Assembly (NCBI RefSeq): GCF_006152145.1
Contig: NZ_VDFV01000002.1
Coordinates: 248,001 to 312,000, forward strand
DNA length: 64,000 bases
DNA from: Rubellimicrobium roseum
GTDB lineage: Bacteria > Pseudomonadota > Alphaproteobacteria > Rhodobacterales > Rhodobacteraceae
Direction of reading: 5' to 3'
Positions within the stretch are counted from its first letter, which is position 1. Every line of letters starts with the position of its first letter. A program made the position numbers and the translations under genes. Shown in pieces: positions 29,410-38,919 of this stretch. Under the pieces are notes generated by a model. The model ran no database searches. It had not been told where the DNA came from and was given only the letters and a program-made list of their open reading frames with translations.

Positions 29410-30107
29410 TGCGCGAGATCGTGCTCGACACCGAGACCACGGGCTTCGATCCCGAGACGGGCGACCGGATCGTGGAGATCGGAGCGGTGGAGTTGTTGAA
29501 CCACCTGCCCACGGGCCGGACCTATCACGAATACATCAACCCCGAGCGGGCGATGCCGGCCGAGGCCTTCGCCGTCCACGGGCTCGGCGACGACTTCCTG
29601 CGCGACAAGCCCAAGTTCGCCCAGGTCGCGACGTCGTTCGTGGAGTTCGTGGGGGACGCGAGGCTGGTGATCCACAACGCCGCCTTCGACATGAAATTCC
29701 TCAATCACGAGCTGGGACGCTGCGGCTATCCCGCGATGCCGATGGACCGGGCCATCGACACGGTGCTGATGGCGCGGCGCAAGTTCCCGGGGGCGCCCGC
29801 CTCGCTCGACGCGCTCTGCCGACGCTTCGGGATCGACAACTCGGCGCGCACGCTGCACGGGGCGCTGCTCGACAGCGAGATCCTGGCCGAGGTCTATCTG
29901 GAGCTGATCGGCGGCCGGCAGCCCGACTTCGCCCTGAGCGCCGAGCCCGCCAAGCCGGCGCAAGCCGGCGGGACCCAGGTCGATGCGGCCTGGCGACCCC
30001 GTCCGCGGCCCTACGCGCTGCCCCCGCGCCTGACCGAGGAGGAGGCGGCGGCGCACGCGAAGTTCGTGGCGGGGCTGGGGGACGCGGCGCTCTGGCTGAA
30101 GGCCTGA
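29409..30107 (+). CDS. dnaQ: DNA polymerase III epsilon subunit (proofreading exonuclease)
   Basis: A protein of 232 residues of the DEDDh exonuclease family. Exo I is DTETTGFDP at residues 7-15, Exo II IHNAAFDMKFL near 88, and Exo III HGALLDSEIL near 153 with the catalytic His. The C-terminal 60 residues (Pro-rich, then a short helix) would bind the polymerase alpha subunit. It ends the maf-aroE-coaE-dnaQ operon. An 11-bp inverted repeat covers its stop codon and may end transcription against secB. Confidence 0.94.
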   Translation: MREIVLDTETTGFDPETGDRIVEIGAVELLNHLPTGRTYHEYINPERAMPAEAFAVHGLGDDFLRDKPKFAQVATSFVEFVGDARLVIHNAAFDMKFLNHELGRCGYPAMPMDRAIDTVLMARRKFPGAPASLDALCRRFGIDNSARTLHGALLDSEILAEVYLELIGGRQPDFALSAEPAKPAQAGGTQVDAAWRPRPRPYALPPRLTEEEAAAHAKFVAGLGDAALWLKA

Positions 30108-30118
30108 AGCGCCGCGTC
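30081..30118. terminator. inverted repeat at the dnaQ/secB convergent junction
   Basis: GACGCGGCGCT (30081-30091) and AGCGCCGCGTC (30108-30118) are exact reverse complements separated by 16 bases. The repeat spans the dnaQ stop codon and stops 5 bp before the secB stop. A bidirectional terminator is likely, but there is no T-run, so Rho or RNA processing may be involved. Confidence 0.5.
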
Positions 30119-30123
30119 CCTGG

Positions 30124-30648
30124 TCAGGCGTCGAGCCTGGGCGCGGCGGCCGGCTGCTGCTGACGGCGCGCGAGCTCGTTGCGGTAGAGCTGCACGAAGT
30201 CGATCATCTCGAGGTTCAGCGCCGGGAAGCCGCCGTCACGCGTCACGTCCGACACGATGCGGCGCAGGAAGGGGAAGGTGATCCGCGGGCACTCGATCAG
30301 CAGGTAGGGGTGCATCTGCGCCTCGGGCACGCCCTCGATCTGGAACACGCCCACGTACTCGATCTCGAGCACGAAGAGCACCTCGCCGGCCGCCTTGGTC
30401 TTGGAAGTGGCAGTGAGCTTGGTCGTGACCTCGTACTGGTTGTCGGCCCCGCCGCGCTTGCGTCCGTCGAGGCTGACCTGCACTGCGATCTCGGGCGTGA
30501 GGTCGCCGGAAACGCCCTTGCGCGCGAGCACGTTCTCGAAGGACAGGTCGCGGACGTACTGGGTCAGGATTCGCTGGCTGATGCGCGGGGCAGCGGCCGG
30601 GGCGGCGGCGGGGGAGTCCCCCTGGGGGCTCTCGGGCTGGTCTTGCAT
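30124..30648 (-). CDS. secB: protein-export chaperone SecB
   Basis: A protein of 174 residues. After a Pro/Ala-rich N-terminus the SecB fold begins ILTQYVRDLSFENV near 34. The conserved FVLEIEYVGVFQI segment is near 99 and the ECPRITFPFLRRIVSDVTRDGGF block near 127. It holds precursors unfolded for SecA. The start ATG at 30648 (MQDQPES) is preferred because GGAGGACCC lies just upstream; a start 14 codons earlier adds residues unlike the family. The gene is convergent with dnaQ. Confidence 0.95.
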   Translation of the reverse strand: MQDQPESPQGDSPAAAPAAAPRISQRILTQYVRDLSFENVLARKGVSGDLTPEIAVQVSLDGRKRGGADNQYEVTTKLTATSKTKAAGEVLFVLEIEYVGVFQIEGVPEAQMHPYLLIECPRITFPFLRRIVSDVTRDGGFPALNLEMIDFVQLYRNELARRQQQPAAAPRLDA

Positions 30649-30705
30649 GGGTCCTCCCGGGGATTGCAAGGTGATGGCGCTGCCTAGCACCCCCGGGAGG
30701 ATGCC

Positions 30706-31200
30706 TCAATGCCGGGTCCAGCCGGAGGGCCGGTGCGTCGGATTCTTGGGCATGGCCACATCCTCCCATTCGGCGTCGATCACGCGGTCGCGCGGAGCCT
30801 CGGGCCGGGGCGGGGCGGCGGGGCCGAAGCCCTGGGACCGCCCCATCGTGACGATCCGGACGCCGCGCGCCGCGAAGCGCCGCGCGATCGCCTGCTGGAC
30901 GGGCGGCAGCAGGAGAAGGATCGCCACGACGTCGCTCAGGAAGCCGGGCAGGATCAGGAGGAGCGCCGCGACCAGCCCGAAGCCGCCGCGCCGCAGAGCG
31001 GGCCGGGGGTCGCGCCCCGTCTGCAGGGTACCCCGCATGCTGGCCATGGCCTCGGCCCCCTGCCGCTTGAGAAGCCAGACCCCCAGCGCCGTCGCGAGGA
31101 CGACGAGGGCCAGCGTGCCCAGCACGCCGACCGCACGGCCCACGAGGACGAAGCCCGCGATCTCGCCCAGGACGAGAAGGGGAAGGAGAAGGCGTGCCAT
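30706..31200 (-). CDS. fxsA: FxsA family membrane protein
   Basis: A protein of 164 residues with the FxsA layout: helix at 4-20, a second at 25-44 (TLALVVLATALGVWLLK), a loop with QGAEAM, then a third/fourth hydrophobic stretch (GLVAALLLILPGFLSDVVAILLLLP). The last 60 residues are polar and cytoplasmic. In E. coli FxsA reduces F-exclusion of phage T7; the general function is unknown. The start ATG at 31200 follows GAGGATTTCC. It is divergent from timA, next to secB. Confidence 0.85.
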   Translation of the reverse strand: MARLLLPLLVLGEIAGFVLVGRAVGVLGTLALVVLATALGVWLLKRQGAEAMASMRGTLQTGRDPRPALRRGGFGLVAALLLILPGFLSDVVAILLLLPPVQQAIARRFAARGVRIVTMGRSQGFGPAAPPRPEAPRDRVIDAEWEDVAMPKNPTHRPSGWTRH

Positions 31201-31234
31201 GGAAATCCTCCGCTGCGTCGGGATCTTGGGCCGG

Positions 31235-31253
31235 TGGCGCCGGTCCGGCGCCA
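31235..31253. repeat. 19-bp palindrome in the fxsA/timA divergent gap
   Basis: TGGCGCCGG-T-CCGGCGCCA: 9-bp arms around one base, between the two divergent start codons. It could be a shared operator or simply a stable hairpin in a G+C-rich leader. No regulator can be assigned. Confidence 0.45.
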
Positions 31254-31337
31254 ATGGACTTGATCCCGACCCCGGCATACATAGGTGACGGACGGCCGCG
31301 TTACCATCCGTGGTCCCACACCGGCCACGAGGACCTC

Positions 31338-32000
31338 ATGAACTCTCCGATCATCCAGCTACTTGTTCTGGCCGGCATCGCCATCTTCCTGATCCTGCGG
31401 CTGAGGAGCGTCCTGGGCAGCCGCGAGGGCTTCGAGAAGCCGCCCGTGGCGCTGCCCGAAGCGCCCAGCCGGCGTGCGCGGCCCGAGCTGGAAGTGATCG
31501 AGGGGCGGCCGGACCGCGACATCACCGATCACGTTCCCGAGGACTCCGACGCGGCTCGGGCCTTAGCGGCGATGAAGGGCGCGGATCCGTCCTTCAACGT
31601 GCGCGAGTTCCTGCAGGGCGCGCGCGCGGCCTACGAGATGATCCTGATGGCCTTCGAGCGCGGCGACCTCGCATCCGTGAAGCCCTTCCTGAGCCGCGAT
31701 ATCTACGACGCCTTCGCCGAGGTGGTCGAGGAACGGCATCGCAACGGCTACAAGGTCGAGGCGACCTTCGTGGGCGTGAGCGATCTCGCGCTGCGCGACG
31801 CGACTTATGACCGCACCACGCGCGAGGGCGAGGTCGCGGTGCGCTTCGTGGGCGAGCTCACCTCGGTCGTGCGCGACAGCGCGGGCCAGATCGTCGAGGG
31901 CTCGCCCACCGAGATCAAGCGGCAGAAGGACGTCTGGACCTTCGCTCGCACCATGGGGTCGTCCGACCCGAACTGGATCCTGGTCGCCACGGGCGAATGA
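31338..32000 (+). CDS. timA: Tim44/TimA-like inner-membrane adaptor protein
   Basis: A protein of 220 residues. One N-terminal membrane anchor (about residues 5-22, LLVLAGIAIFLIL), a charged linker, then a Tim44-like domain from about 78 (DPSFNVREFLQGARAAYEMI ... MAFERGDLASVKPFLS). This is the bacterial relative of the mitochondrial import-motor subunit Tim44; its role in alphaproteobacteria is unclear. It overlaps mltA by 4 bp (ATGA) and is conserved beside secB/fxsA in this group. Confidence 0.85.
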   Translation: MNSPIIQLLVLAGIAIFLILRLRSVLGSREGFEKPPVALPEAPSRRARPELEVIEGRPDRDITDHVPEDSDAARALAAMKGADPSFNVREFLQGARAAYEMILMAFERGDLASVKPFLSRDIYDAFAEVVEERHRNGYKVEATFVGVSDLALRDATYDRTTREGEVAVRFVGELTSVVRDSAGQIVEGSPTEIKRQKDVWTFARTMGSSDPNWILVATGE

Positions 32001-33016
32001 CTGCGGGAGGCCGGCCGATGACGGGCGGAGCGACAGAATCCACCCCGGTTCATCGGCGGCTGACGGACCTCGGATTCGGGGCGCTGGAGGGCTGGGCGGA
32101 GGATGACCACGAGGCGGCCCTGGCCGCCTTTCGCGTGACCTGCTCCGACATCGCCCTGCCTGACTGGGCGGCCCTGGCCGAGGAGGCGGAGGCGATCGCG
32201 CCAGGGCAGGCGCGGGCCTTCTTCGAGGCCCGCTTCCGCCCCCTGCTGGTCGAGGACGAGGCGCCCGCTCTCTTTACCGGCTACTACGAGCCGGAGCTTG
32301 AGGGCGACCTTCGGTGGTCGGAGCGGTTTCCCGTGCCGCTCTACCGCCGGCCCGAGGATCTCGGGGATCCGGGGCCCACGCGCGCCGAGATCGAGGACGG
32401 GGCGCTCGCGGGGCGCGGTCTGGAGATGGCCTGGGTCGCGGACCCTCTCGAGGCCTTCCTCCTGCAGGTGCAGGGATCCGGCCGTATTCGCCTGCCCGAC
32501 GGCCGCGTCCTGCGGTTGGGACACGGGGGTGGCAACGGCCACCCCTACACGTCGATCGGCCGGGTCTTGGTCGAGCGTGGGGCGGTTCCGGCGGACGAGG
32601 TTTCGGTCGAGGCGATCCGGGACTGGGTCATGGCGCATCCCGTCGAGGGCGCGGCGTTGCGGCGGCTCAACGCGTCCTTTGCCTTCTTCCGCGCGCTGGA
32701 TGACCTGCCGGCCGAGGCGGGCCCGCCCGGGACGATGGGACGCCCCGTGATGGCGGGGCGGAGCGTGGCGGTGGACCCCGCCTGCGTTCCGCTGGGGCTG
32801 CCGGTCTGGATCGAGACCGGGGGCGGCCTGCGGCGGCTGATGGTGGCGCAGGACACCGGAAGCGCGATCCGCGGGGCGCAGAGGGCCGACATCTTCTTCG
32901 GGACGGGGATCGAGGCCGGCCGGCAGGCCGGTGCCGTGCGGGAGGGCGGGCGGATGGTCCTGCTGCTGCCCCGGCCCGGTGCGGCCGGGGGTCCGGGCCC
33001 GGCCGGGCCGACGTGA
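31997..33016 (+). CDS. mltA: membrane-bound lytic transglycosylase A, without visible signal peptide
   Basis: A protein of 339 residues. The MltA domain has TGYYEPELEG near 95 and FLLQVQGSGRIRLPDG near 155. The C-terminal 3D domain shows VAQDTGSAIRGAQRADIFFGTG, with its Asp residues. It should cleave glycan strands of peptidoglycan to anhydromuropeptides. Odd point: MltA is normally exported and lipid-anchored, yet here the first 40 residues are hydrophilic and there is no start codon further upstream in frame. The overlap with timA and GTGA overlap with smr make a coupled operon. Confidence 0.87.
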   Translation: MTAGGRPMTGGATESTPVHRRLTDLGFGALEGWAEDDHEAALAAFRVTCSDIALPDWAALAEEAEAIAPGQARAFFEARFRPLLVEDEAPALFTGYYEPELEGDLRWSERFPVPLYRRPEDLGDPGPTRAEIEDGALAGRGLEMAWVADPLEAFLLQVQGSGRIRLPDGRVLRLGHGGGNGHPYTSIGRVLVERGAVPADEVSVEAIRDWVMAHPVEGAALRRLNASFAFFRALDDLPAEAGPPGTMGRPVMAGRSVAVDPACVPLGLPVWIETGGGLRRLMVAQDTGSAIRGAQRADIFFGTGIEAGRQAGAVREGGRMVLLLPRPGAAGGPGPAGPT

Positions 33017-33606
33017 CGCCCCGCCGGCTCTCCTCGGAGGACCGGGAACTTTGGGAACGGGTCAAGGGGAGCGCCACGCCGCTCCACCCCGCCCAGCCCA
33101 TACCGGCCCCCGCGCCAAAGGCGGCCCCGCCCGCTCCCGCGGGGCAGGCCCTGTCGTCCCTGCGGGCGCCGATTCCGTCCTTCCGCGTGGGGCAGGTCGT
33201 GGATCACCGCCGCTCGGACGACTTGCTGCCGGGGCTCGTCGAAGGCCTGAGGCAGGGGCCCGTGCACATGGACGCCGGGCGCTTCGGCCAGATGACGCGC
33301 GGCAAGCTGCGACCCGAGGGGCGGATCGACCTGCATGGGATGACCCTGGCCGAGGCGCATGAGGCGCTCCTGTCCTTTGTTCCGATGGCTCGGGCGCAGG
33401 GCAAGCGGCTGGTGCTGGTCATCACCGGAAAGGGGCGGGTGAACGACGACCTAGCGCCCATGCCGGCCGTCGCCGGTCGGCTGCGCCACGACGTGCCGCG
33501 CTGGCTGCGGCTGCCGCCGCTGGCCCCGCTCGTCCTGCAGGTCGCGCCCGCCCATCGGCGGCACGGAGGCGAGGGCGCGCTCTACGTCTACCTGCGCGCG
33601 GGCTGA
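33013..33606 (+). CDS. Smr domain protein
   Basis: A protein of 197 residues. The start is GTG, overlapping the mltA stop (GTGA). A Pro/Ala-rich linker (residues 25-50) leads to a Smr domain with IDLHGMTLAEAHEALLSF near 98, the family's DLHGM motif, and LVITGKGR near 132, the TGKG loop. Smr domains are nicking endonuclease-like modules related to the MutS2 C-terminus. The last part ends GGEGALYVYLRAG, as usual. Its biological role here is unknown. Confidence 0.88.
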   Translation: MTPRRLSSEDRELWERVKGSATPLHPAQPIPAPAPKAAPPAPAGQALSSLRAPIPSFRVGQVVDHRRSDDLLPGLVEGLRQGPVHMDAGRFGQMTRGKLRPEGRIDLHGMTLAEAHEALLSFVPMARAQGKRLVLVITGKGRVNDDLAPMPAVAGRLRHDVPRWLRLPPLAPLVLQVAPAHRRHGGEGALYVYLRAG

Positions 33607-33680
33607 GGCCTTGGGGAACCCGGGGCCGGGCCCTGCGCGTTGCCTTCCCCGCGCGCCCTCGCGCCATCCACGGACCGGAC

Positions 33681-34622
33681 ATGACAGACCTCCAGACTTC
33701 CGCCGACCGCATCTGCGTGATCTGCAACCAGGGCTCGGGCCGCAACAGCCGCGAGGCCGATGCGATCCAGGCCGCCATGGAGGTGCTGGGCCCCCGCGCC
33801 ACGCTGCGGCGCGTTCGCGGCCAGGACATCGACGACGCTGCGCGGCAGGCGGTGCAGGAGGGCTTCGGCGCGGTCGTGGCCGCGGGTGGCGACGGCACCA
33901 TCATGACGGTGGCGGGCGCGCTCCTGGGTTCGGGGCGGCGCTTCGGCGTGTTGCCCTTGGGCACGTTCAACTACTTCGCGCGTGGCCTGGGCATTCCCGA
34001 AGACCCGGCGGGCGCGGCGGCGGTGATCCGCGACGGCCGGACCCGGTGCGTCGCGGTGGGCGAGGTGAACGGGCAGGCCTTCCTGAACAACATCTCGCTG
34101 GGAATCTATCCGGCGATCCTGCGCGCGCGCGAGGACGTCTATGCCCGCTGGGGCCGGCGTCGGCTCGCGGCCCACTGGTCGGCGGCCAAGACCTTCGTGC
34201 GCTTCCAGCGGCCTCTCTTCCTGACGGTGCGCGCCGACGGCGAGGAGCGGCGGGTCAGAACGCCACTCTTGTTCGTCGCGCGCTCGGCCTATCAGCTCGA
34301 CAGCTTCGGGCTGGCAGGCACGGACTGCGTGGCCGAGGGGCGCTTCGCCGTCTTCGTCGCACCCGACACCGGCCGGGTGGGCATGTTCCACAAGGCTTGG
34401 CGGCTGGTGCGGCGGTCGATGCGGGAGGGGCGGGACTTCGACCTCCTCTGCGCGGACGAGGTGACCATCGCCACCCGCTCGCGTCACCTGACGGTGGCCT
34501 GCGATGGCGAGAAGTTCCGCATGCGCACGCCGTTGCGCCTGCGGATGCGGCACGAGGCGCTGGAGGTCTTTGCGCCGCCTGAGGCCGTGGACGAGGCCCA
34601 GCACGCGGGGGCGGCGGCGTGA
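33681..34622 (+). CDS. diacylglycerol kinase-like lipid kinase
   Basis: A protein of 313 residues of the DAGK catalytic family. The nucleotide-binding motif AAGGDGTIMTVAGAL is near residue 72 and GVLPLGTFNYFARGLGIP near 93; a second domain with NNISLGIYP follows near 135. It would phosphorylate a lipid or sphingoid alcohol with ATP. It overlaps the downstream metallophosphoesterase by 4 bp (GTGA). Confidence 0.85.
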   Translation: MTDLQTSADRICVICNQGSGRNSREADAIQAAMEVLGPRATLRRVRGQDIDDAARQAVQEGFGAVVAAGGDGTIMTVAGALLGSGRRFGVLPLGTFNYFARGLGIPEDPAGAAAVIRDGRTRCVAVGEVNGQAFLNNISLGIYPAILRAREDVYARWGRRRLAAHWSAAKTFVRFQRPLFLTVRADGEERRVRTPLLFVARSAYQLDSFGLAGTDCVAEGRFAVFVAPDTGRVGMFHKAWRLVRRSMREGRDFDLLCADEVTIATRSRHLTVACDGEKFRMRTPLRLRMRHEALEVFAPPEAVDEAQHAGAAA

Positions 34623-35449
34623 GGCGCATCCTCCACCTGTCGGACCTGCATTTCGGGCGCACGCGGCCTGACCTCCTCGACCCGCTGGTGGCGCTGGTGG
34701 CGGAGCTGTCGCCCGATCTCGTGGCGATCTCGGGCGACTTCACGCAGCGCGCCCGTCGGGGGCAGTTCCTGGAGGCGGCCGCCTTCCTCGACCGGCTACG
34801 CGCGCCCTGGCTCGCGGTGCCGGGGAACCACGACATCTCGCTTCACAATGTGCTCCTGCGGTTCCTCGATCCCTGGGGCCGCTACCGTAGCCTGATCCAC
34901 CACGACCTCTCGCCGCGCCACGAGGACGAGGAGATCACGGTCATCGGGCTCAACACGGTGAACCGCTATGCCCATCAGGCGGGGCGGATCGGTAAGACGG
35001 CGCTCCGCCAGATCGCGGCGTCGCGGCAGGAGCAGCCCGAGAAGACGCTGGTCGCCGTCATGCACCACCCGCTCGAGCATCCGCCGGGCAACAGCAAGCC
35101 GCCGATGCGCCGCACGCTCGATGGCGTCGAGGCGCTGGGCCGCGCCGGCGCCGACATCGTCCTGTCGGGGCACCTCCACAACGCCCATGTGGCGCCCCTC
35201 ACCTCTGCGCCGGGCATCCTTCTCGTGCAGGCGGGCACGGGCCTGTCCACCCGGCTTCGGGACGAGCCGAACACGCTCAACCTGCTGAGCATCGAGCCGG
35301 GCTGGGTGCAGGTGGACCGCTACGCCGCCTTGACGGAGCCGGTCTGGGAAATTGACCAGACCACGCATTTCGCGCGCGATCCGGAGCGTTCCGACGCACC
35401 CTGGGAGCCGGTCCTCGACCGGCCTGTCTCGTTCGGTCAGAGCACGTAG
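34619..35449 (+). CDS. calcineurin-like metallophosphoesterase
   Basis: A protein of 276 residues. The two-metal site motifs are all visible: DLHFG near residue 9, GDFTQRA near 41, GNHDIS near 66, MHHPLEH near 149 and SGHLHNAH near 184. Such proteins hydrolyse phosphodiesters, for example cyclic nucleotides or lipid head groups. The GTG start overlaps the lipid kinase stop, so the pair may act on the same lipid. Its 3' end overlaps the convergent hslU gene by 13 bp. Confidence 0.87.
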   Translation: MRRILHLSDLHFGRTRPDLLDPLVALVAELSPDLVAISGDFTQRARRGQFLEAAAFLDRLRAPWLAVPGNHDISLHNVLLRFLDPWGRYRSLIHHDLSPRHEDEEITVIGLNTVNRYAHQAGRIGKTALRQIAASRQEQPEKTLVAVMHHPLEHPPGNSKPPMRRTLDGVEALGRAGADIVLSGHLHNAHVAPLTSAPGILLVQAGTGLSTRLRDEPNTLNLLSIEPGWVQVDRYAALTEPVWEIDQTTHFARDPERSDAPWEPVLDRPVSFGQST

Positions 35450-36741
35450 CGGCCGAGATCGGCGCGGGCCATGAGGGCGCCCAGGTGCTTTTCCACGAAG
35501 CCCGCGTCCACGGTGACCCTGTCGCCACCGCGGTCGGGGGCGGCAAAGCTCAGGTCTTCGAAGACGCGTTCCATGACGGTGTAGAGGCGGCGCGCCCCGA
35601 TGTTCTCCACGCTGCGGTTCACCTCGGCGGCGATGCGCGCGAGCGCGGCGATGCCGTCCTCGGTGAAGGCGACCTCCACGCCTTCGGTCGACATCAGGCC
35701 TGCGTACTGGCGGGTGAGGGCGTTCTCCGTCTCGGTCAGGATTCGGACGAAATCCTTCTCGGTCAGCGGCTGAAGTTCCACGCGGATGGGCAGGCGGCCC
35801 TGCAGCTCGGGCAGGAGGTCCGACGGCTTGGCGATGTGGAAGGCGCCCGAAGCGATGAAGAGGATGTGGTCCGTCTTGACCGGGCCATGCTTTGTGGACA
35901 CCGTCGTCCCCTCGATCAGCGGCAGGAGATCGCGCTGCACGCCCTCGCGGCTCACGTCAGCGCCGCGCGTCTCGGCGCGGGCGCACACCTTGTCGATCTC
36001 GTCGAGGAAGACGATGCCGTTCTGCTCCACGGCCTCAAGTGCGGCGCGCGTCACCGTTTCGTCATCGAGGAGCTTGTCGGCTTCCTCGTTGAGGAGGGTG
36101 TCATAGCTTTCGGCCACGGTCATGCGCTTCCTCGTCGTGCGGCGGAAGGCCTTGCCGAAGAGGTCGCCCAGGTTCGCCATGGCGATGCCCTGCTGGCCGG
36201 GCAGGTCGAAGCCCGGCATTCCCATCGGGTTCGAGGTGTCCGCGAGCTCCAGCTCGATCACGGTGGCGTCGAGCTCGCCGGCCTTGAGCTTGCGGCGGAA
36301 GGCCTCGCGGGTGCCGGGACGGGCATCCTCGCCGGCGATGGCGGTGATGACGCGCTCCTCGGCGGCCTGGAGGGCCTTCGCCCGCACGTCTTCCCGCATC
36401 ATCTCGCGCGTCTGGACGATGGCCGCGTCGAGGAGGTCGCGCACGATCTGCTCCACGTCGCGGCCCACGTAGCCGACCTCGGTGAACTTGGTGGCCTCGA
36501 CCTTGAGGAACGGCGCTTTGGCGAGACGGGCGAGGCGGCGCGAGATCTCGGTCTTGCCGACGCCGGTGGGACCGATCATCAGGATGTTCTTAGGCGTCAC
36601 CTCGCGGGCGAGGTCGTCGGGGAGCTGCTTGCGCCGCCAGCGGTTGCGGAGCGCCACGGCCACGGCGCGCTTCGCGGCCTCTTGGCCGATGATGAAGCGG
36701 TCGAGCTCGGAAACGATCTCGCGGGGGGTCAGGTCGGTCAT
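35437..36741 (-). CDS. hslU: ATP-dependent protease ATPase subunit HslU
   Basis: A protein of 434 residues of the AAA+ Clp family. Walker A GPTGVGKT is at 57-64, Walker B VFLDEIDK near 250, and the pore motif GYVGRD near 91. The C-terminus ends DLGRYVL, the tail that inserts into HslV. It unfolds substrates for HslV. Unlike the usual adjacent pair, a 1.1-kb membrane-protein gene separates it from hslV. The stop overlaps a convergent phosphoesterase by 13 bp. Confidence 0.96.
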   Translation of the reverse strand: MTDLTPREIVSELDRFIIGQEAAKRAVAVALRNRWRRKQLPDDLAREVTPKNILMIGPTGVGKTEISRRLARLAKAPFLKVEATKFTEVGYVGRDVEQIVRDLLDAAIVQTREMMREDVRAKALQAAEERVITAIAGEDARPGTREAFRRKLKAGELDATVIELELADTSNPMGMPGFDLPGQQGIAMANLGDLFGKAFRRTTRKRMTVAESYDTLLNEEADKLLDDETVTRAALEAVEQNGIVFLDEIDKVCARAETRGADVSREGVQRDLLPLIEGTTVSTKHGPVKTDHILFIASGAFHIAKPSDLLPELQGRLPIRVELQPLTEKDFVRILTETENALTRQYAGLMSTEGVEVAFTEDGIAALARIAAEVNRSVENIGARRLYTVMERVFEDLSFAAPDRGGDRVTVDAGFVEKHLGALMARADLGRYVL

Positions 36742-36799
36742 GGGGGCCTTCGGGTCAGAATCCGTGTCCCGCCCCAAATGGGCCTTTGGCGCCCCGGTC

Positions 36800-37906
36800 T
36801 CAAGCCACCGGGGGCAGGCGGTGCAGTGGGAGCGGCAGCGCGCGCAGGAGGCGGGCGCGGATGCGCTCCCAGAATGCATCGAGGAGGAGGAGGAGGACGC
36901 CCAGGCCGAGCACCGTGAGGGCGCTGCCGGTTCCGCCGAAGACGGTGCCGGCCAGCGCCACGCAGTAGCCCACGCCAGCGATCAGGAAGGAGCGGCGGTC
37001 GATCACCACCGCGACGAGCGCGATGACGACGAGGAAGAGCGCGAGAAGCCCGTTCGCCTGTGGTGTCGCCTGCGCCAGCAGGGTGAGCGCCACGGTGTTC
37101 ACCAGCGCGGGAGCGGCGACCACATGAAGCCAGAAGCCGTTCGCGGCGCGTCGCGTCACGCGGTGGGGATCGCTCATGTCGAAGGCCATGGCCGTGGCGA
37201 AGACGCCGAGCCCCAGAAGCAGTGTGATCCAGGCGAAGGGGCCGCTGCCCGACAGCAGGAACAGGTCCGCCGGAGTCGAGGGCGTGCCGGCGCGGGCCGC
37301 GGCGAAGACCAGGGCGGTGGCGAAGAGCCCCAGCGCGATCATCGCCATGGCGAAAGGCACGCGGAAGCGCAGCCAGTAGAGGGCGATAGCCGCCGTCGAG
37401 AGCGCGAGAGGCAGGGTCAGCGCCTCGTAGGGAAAGACGGCGAAGCCGGTCTGGCTCGCCACGGTGCCCATCAGCAGCGCCTCGCCGGCCTGCCCGCCCA
37501 GGAAGCCCAGAGCGGCGTTGCCGGCCCAGAGCACCGACAGCGCGATGGCCGGCGCCACCATGCGGCGGCGGCGGACGAAGTACTCGGACAGGCCCCATAC
37601 GACGACCGCCCCGGCCAGCGCCACTTGCGCGACCAGCCGGAGGGGGTCGTCTGACGGGTCGATGGTACCGGCGATCCAGACTGAGACCGCGCTCAGCCAG
37701 CCCACGGTCAGGATGATGAGGCCGGTGACGATGAAGATCTCGTTGAAACCCTTGAAGAGCTCGAAGGGCTCGTCGCCGGGGGCGAGGCCCTCGCGCGCGC
37801 CGCGGCGGCTTTGCGCGAGGGCGGTGAGGCGGGCCGCCTGCGCCTCGGACAGGACGCCGGTCGCCACGGCGGCGCGCAGGTCGTCGGGTGACAGGGCGGT
37901 GGTCAT
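36800..37906 (-). CDS. multi-pass membrane protein, DUF2157-like
   Basis: A protein of 368 residues. The first 40 are a soluble helical piece ([20 protein letters not shown]), like the start of DUF2157 proteins. About ten membrane helices follow from residue 55 ([18 protein letters not shown]) to about 340, and the tail is basic. No catalytic motif is recognised. It sits between hslU and hslV on the same strand, 58 and 51 bp from them, so it may share their transcript. A role in proteolysis is not implied by the sequence. Confidence 0.7.
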   Translation of the reverse strand: MTTALSPDDLRAAVATGVLSEAQAARLTALAQSRRGAREGLAPGDEPFELFKGFNEIFIVTGLIILTVGWLSAVSVWIAGTIDPSDDPLRLVAQVALAGAVVVWGLSEYFVRRRRMVAPAIALSVLWAGNAALGFLGGQAGEALLMGTVASQTGFAVFPYEALTLPLALSTAAIALYWLRFRVPFAMAMIALGLFATALVFAAARAGTPSTPADLFLLSGSGPFAWITLLLGLGVFATAMAFDMSDPHRVTRRAANGFWLHVVAAPALVNTVALTLLAQATPQANGLLALFLVVIALVAVVIDRRSFLIAGVGYCVALAGTVFGGTGSALTVLGLGVLLLLLDAFWERIRARLLRALPLPLHRLPPVA

Positions 37907-37957
37907 GGCGGCGCCTCCGGAGCGGGTCTGGCCGGGTTATAGCCCGGCCGCGGCGAT

Positions 37958-38515
37958 TCAGGAGGTGAGGGATTCCACCGTGAGATTGCCATTGGTGTAG
38001 ACGCAGATCTCGGCCGCGATGGCCATGGCCTTGCGGGCGACGGCCTCGGCGTCGAGATCCGTCTCCATCAGCGCACGGGCGGCGGCGAGCGCGTAGTTGC
38101 CCCCGGAGCCGATGGCAGCCACGTCGTGCTCGGGCTCCAGCACGTCCCCCGCGCCCGTGACGACGAGCAGCGCGTCCCCGTCGGTGACGATCAGCATGGC
38201 CTCGAGCTTCTGGAGGTACTTGTCGGTGCGCCAGTCCTTGGCCAGTTCCACCGCCGCGCGGGCGAGCTGGCCGGGCGAGGCCTCGAGCTTGGCCTCGAGA
38301 CGTTCGAGCAGGGTGAAGGCGTCGGCGGTGGAGCCGGCGAAGCCCGCCACCACGTCATGGCCCCCGGGCGAGAGACGGCGCACCTTGCGCGCCGTCCCCT
38401 TGATGACGGTCTGGCCCAGCGAGACCTGGCCGTCCCCGGCGACGACCACCCGGCCGCCCTTGCGGACGGCCAGGATCGTGGTGCCGTGCCAGCCCGGAAA
38501 GTCGCTGTCGGCCAT
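37958..38515 (-). CDS. hslV: ATP-dependent protease subunit HslV
   Basis: A protein of 185 residues, a proteasome beta-type peptidase. After removal of residues 1-11 the catalytic Thr12 (HGTTI) becomes N-terminal. GDGQVSLGQ near 28, KVRRL near 44 and [10 protein letters not shown] near 58 are conserved. It forms the HslUV protease with the HslU ATPase. The start codon overlaps the trxA stop by 1 bp, so trxA-hslV are coupled. Confidence 0.96.
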   Translation of the reverse strand: MADSDFPGWHGTTILAVRKGGRVVVAGDGQVSLGQTVIKGTARKVRRLSPGGHDVVAGFAGSTADAFTLLERLEAKLEASPGQLARAAVELAKDWRTDKYLQKLEAMLIVTDGDALLVVTGAGDVLEPEHDVAAIGSGGNYALAAARALMETDLDAEAVARKAMAIAAEICVYTNGNLTVESLTS

Positions 38516-38835
38516 CAGATGGACGAGTCGATCCAGGCCTGCAGCGCCGCCTTGGGCGCGGCGCCGGCGCGGTTGGACACGGGCTTGCCGTCCTTGAAGA
38601 CGAACAGCGCCGGGATGCCGCGCACACCGAGCTGGGCGGCGGTGTTCGGGTTCTCGTCCACGTTGACCTTGGCGATCTTCACGCGGTCGCCGTACTGGGC
38701 CGAGAGCTCCTCAAGGGCCGGGCCAATCATCCGGCAGGGGCCGCACCACTCGGCCCAGAAGTCCACGACGACGGGGACGGAGGAGTTGATGACCTCGGCG
38801 CCGAAGGTGGCGTCGGTGACGGGAACGGTGGCCAT
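38515..38835 (-). CDS. trxA: thioredoxin
   Basis: A protein of 106 residues with the active site WCGPC at 30-34, the buried Asp in VVVDFWAEW, and the cis-Pro in RGIPALFVF. It is a standard class I thioredoxin reducing disulfides in the cytoplasm. It lies 84 bp after addA and overlaps hslV. A 6-bp hairpin (38859-38877) lies in the short leader. Confidence 0.95.
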   Translation of the reverse strand: MATVPVTDATFGAEVINSSVPVVVDFWAEWCGPCRMIGPALEELSAQYGDRVKIAKVNVDENPNTAAQLGVRGIPALFVFKDGKPVSNRAGAAPKAALQAWIDSSI

Positions 38836-38858
38836 GATGGCTCTCCTGCAGAGGGTGC

Positions 38859-38877
38859 CGCCGCGTCAGGTGCGGCG
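38859..38877. terminator. short hairpin between addA and trxA
   Basis: CGCCGC (38859-38864), a 7-base loop, and GCGGCG (38872-38877). There is no T-run on the minus strand, so it may be an RNA end or leader structure rather than a terminator. Confidence 0.25.
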
Positions 38878-38919
38878 ACAGGGGTCGGAGGCCGAACGTA
38901 TGGAGCCGATCCTGAGGCG

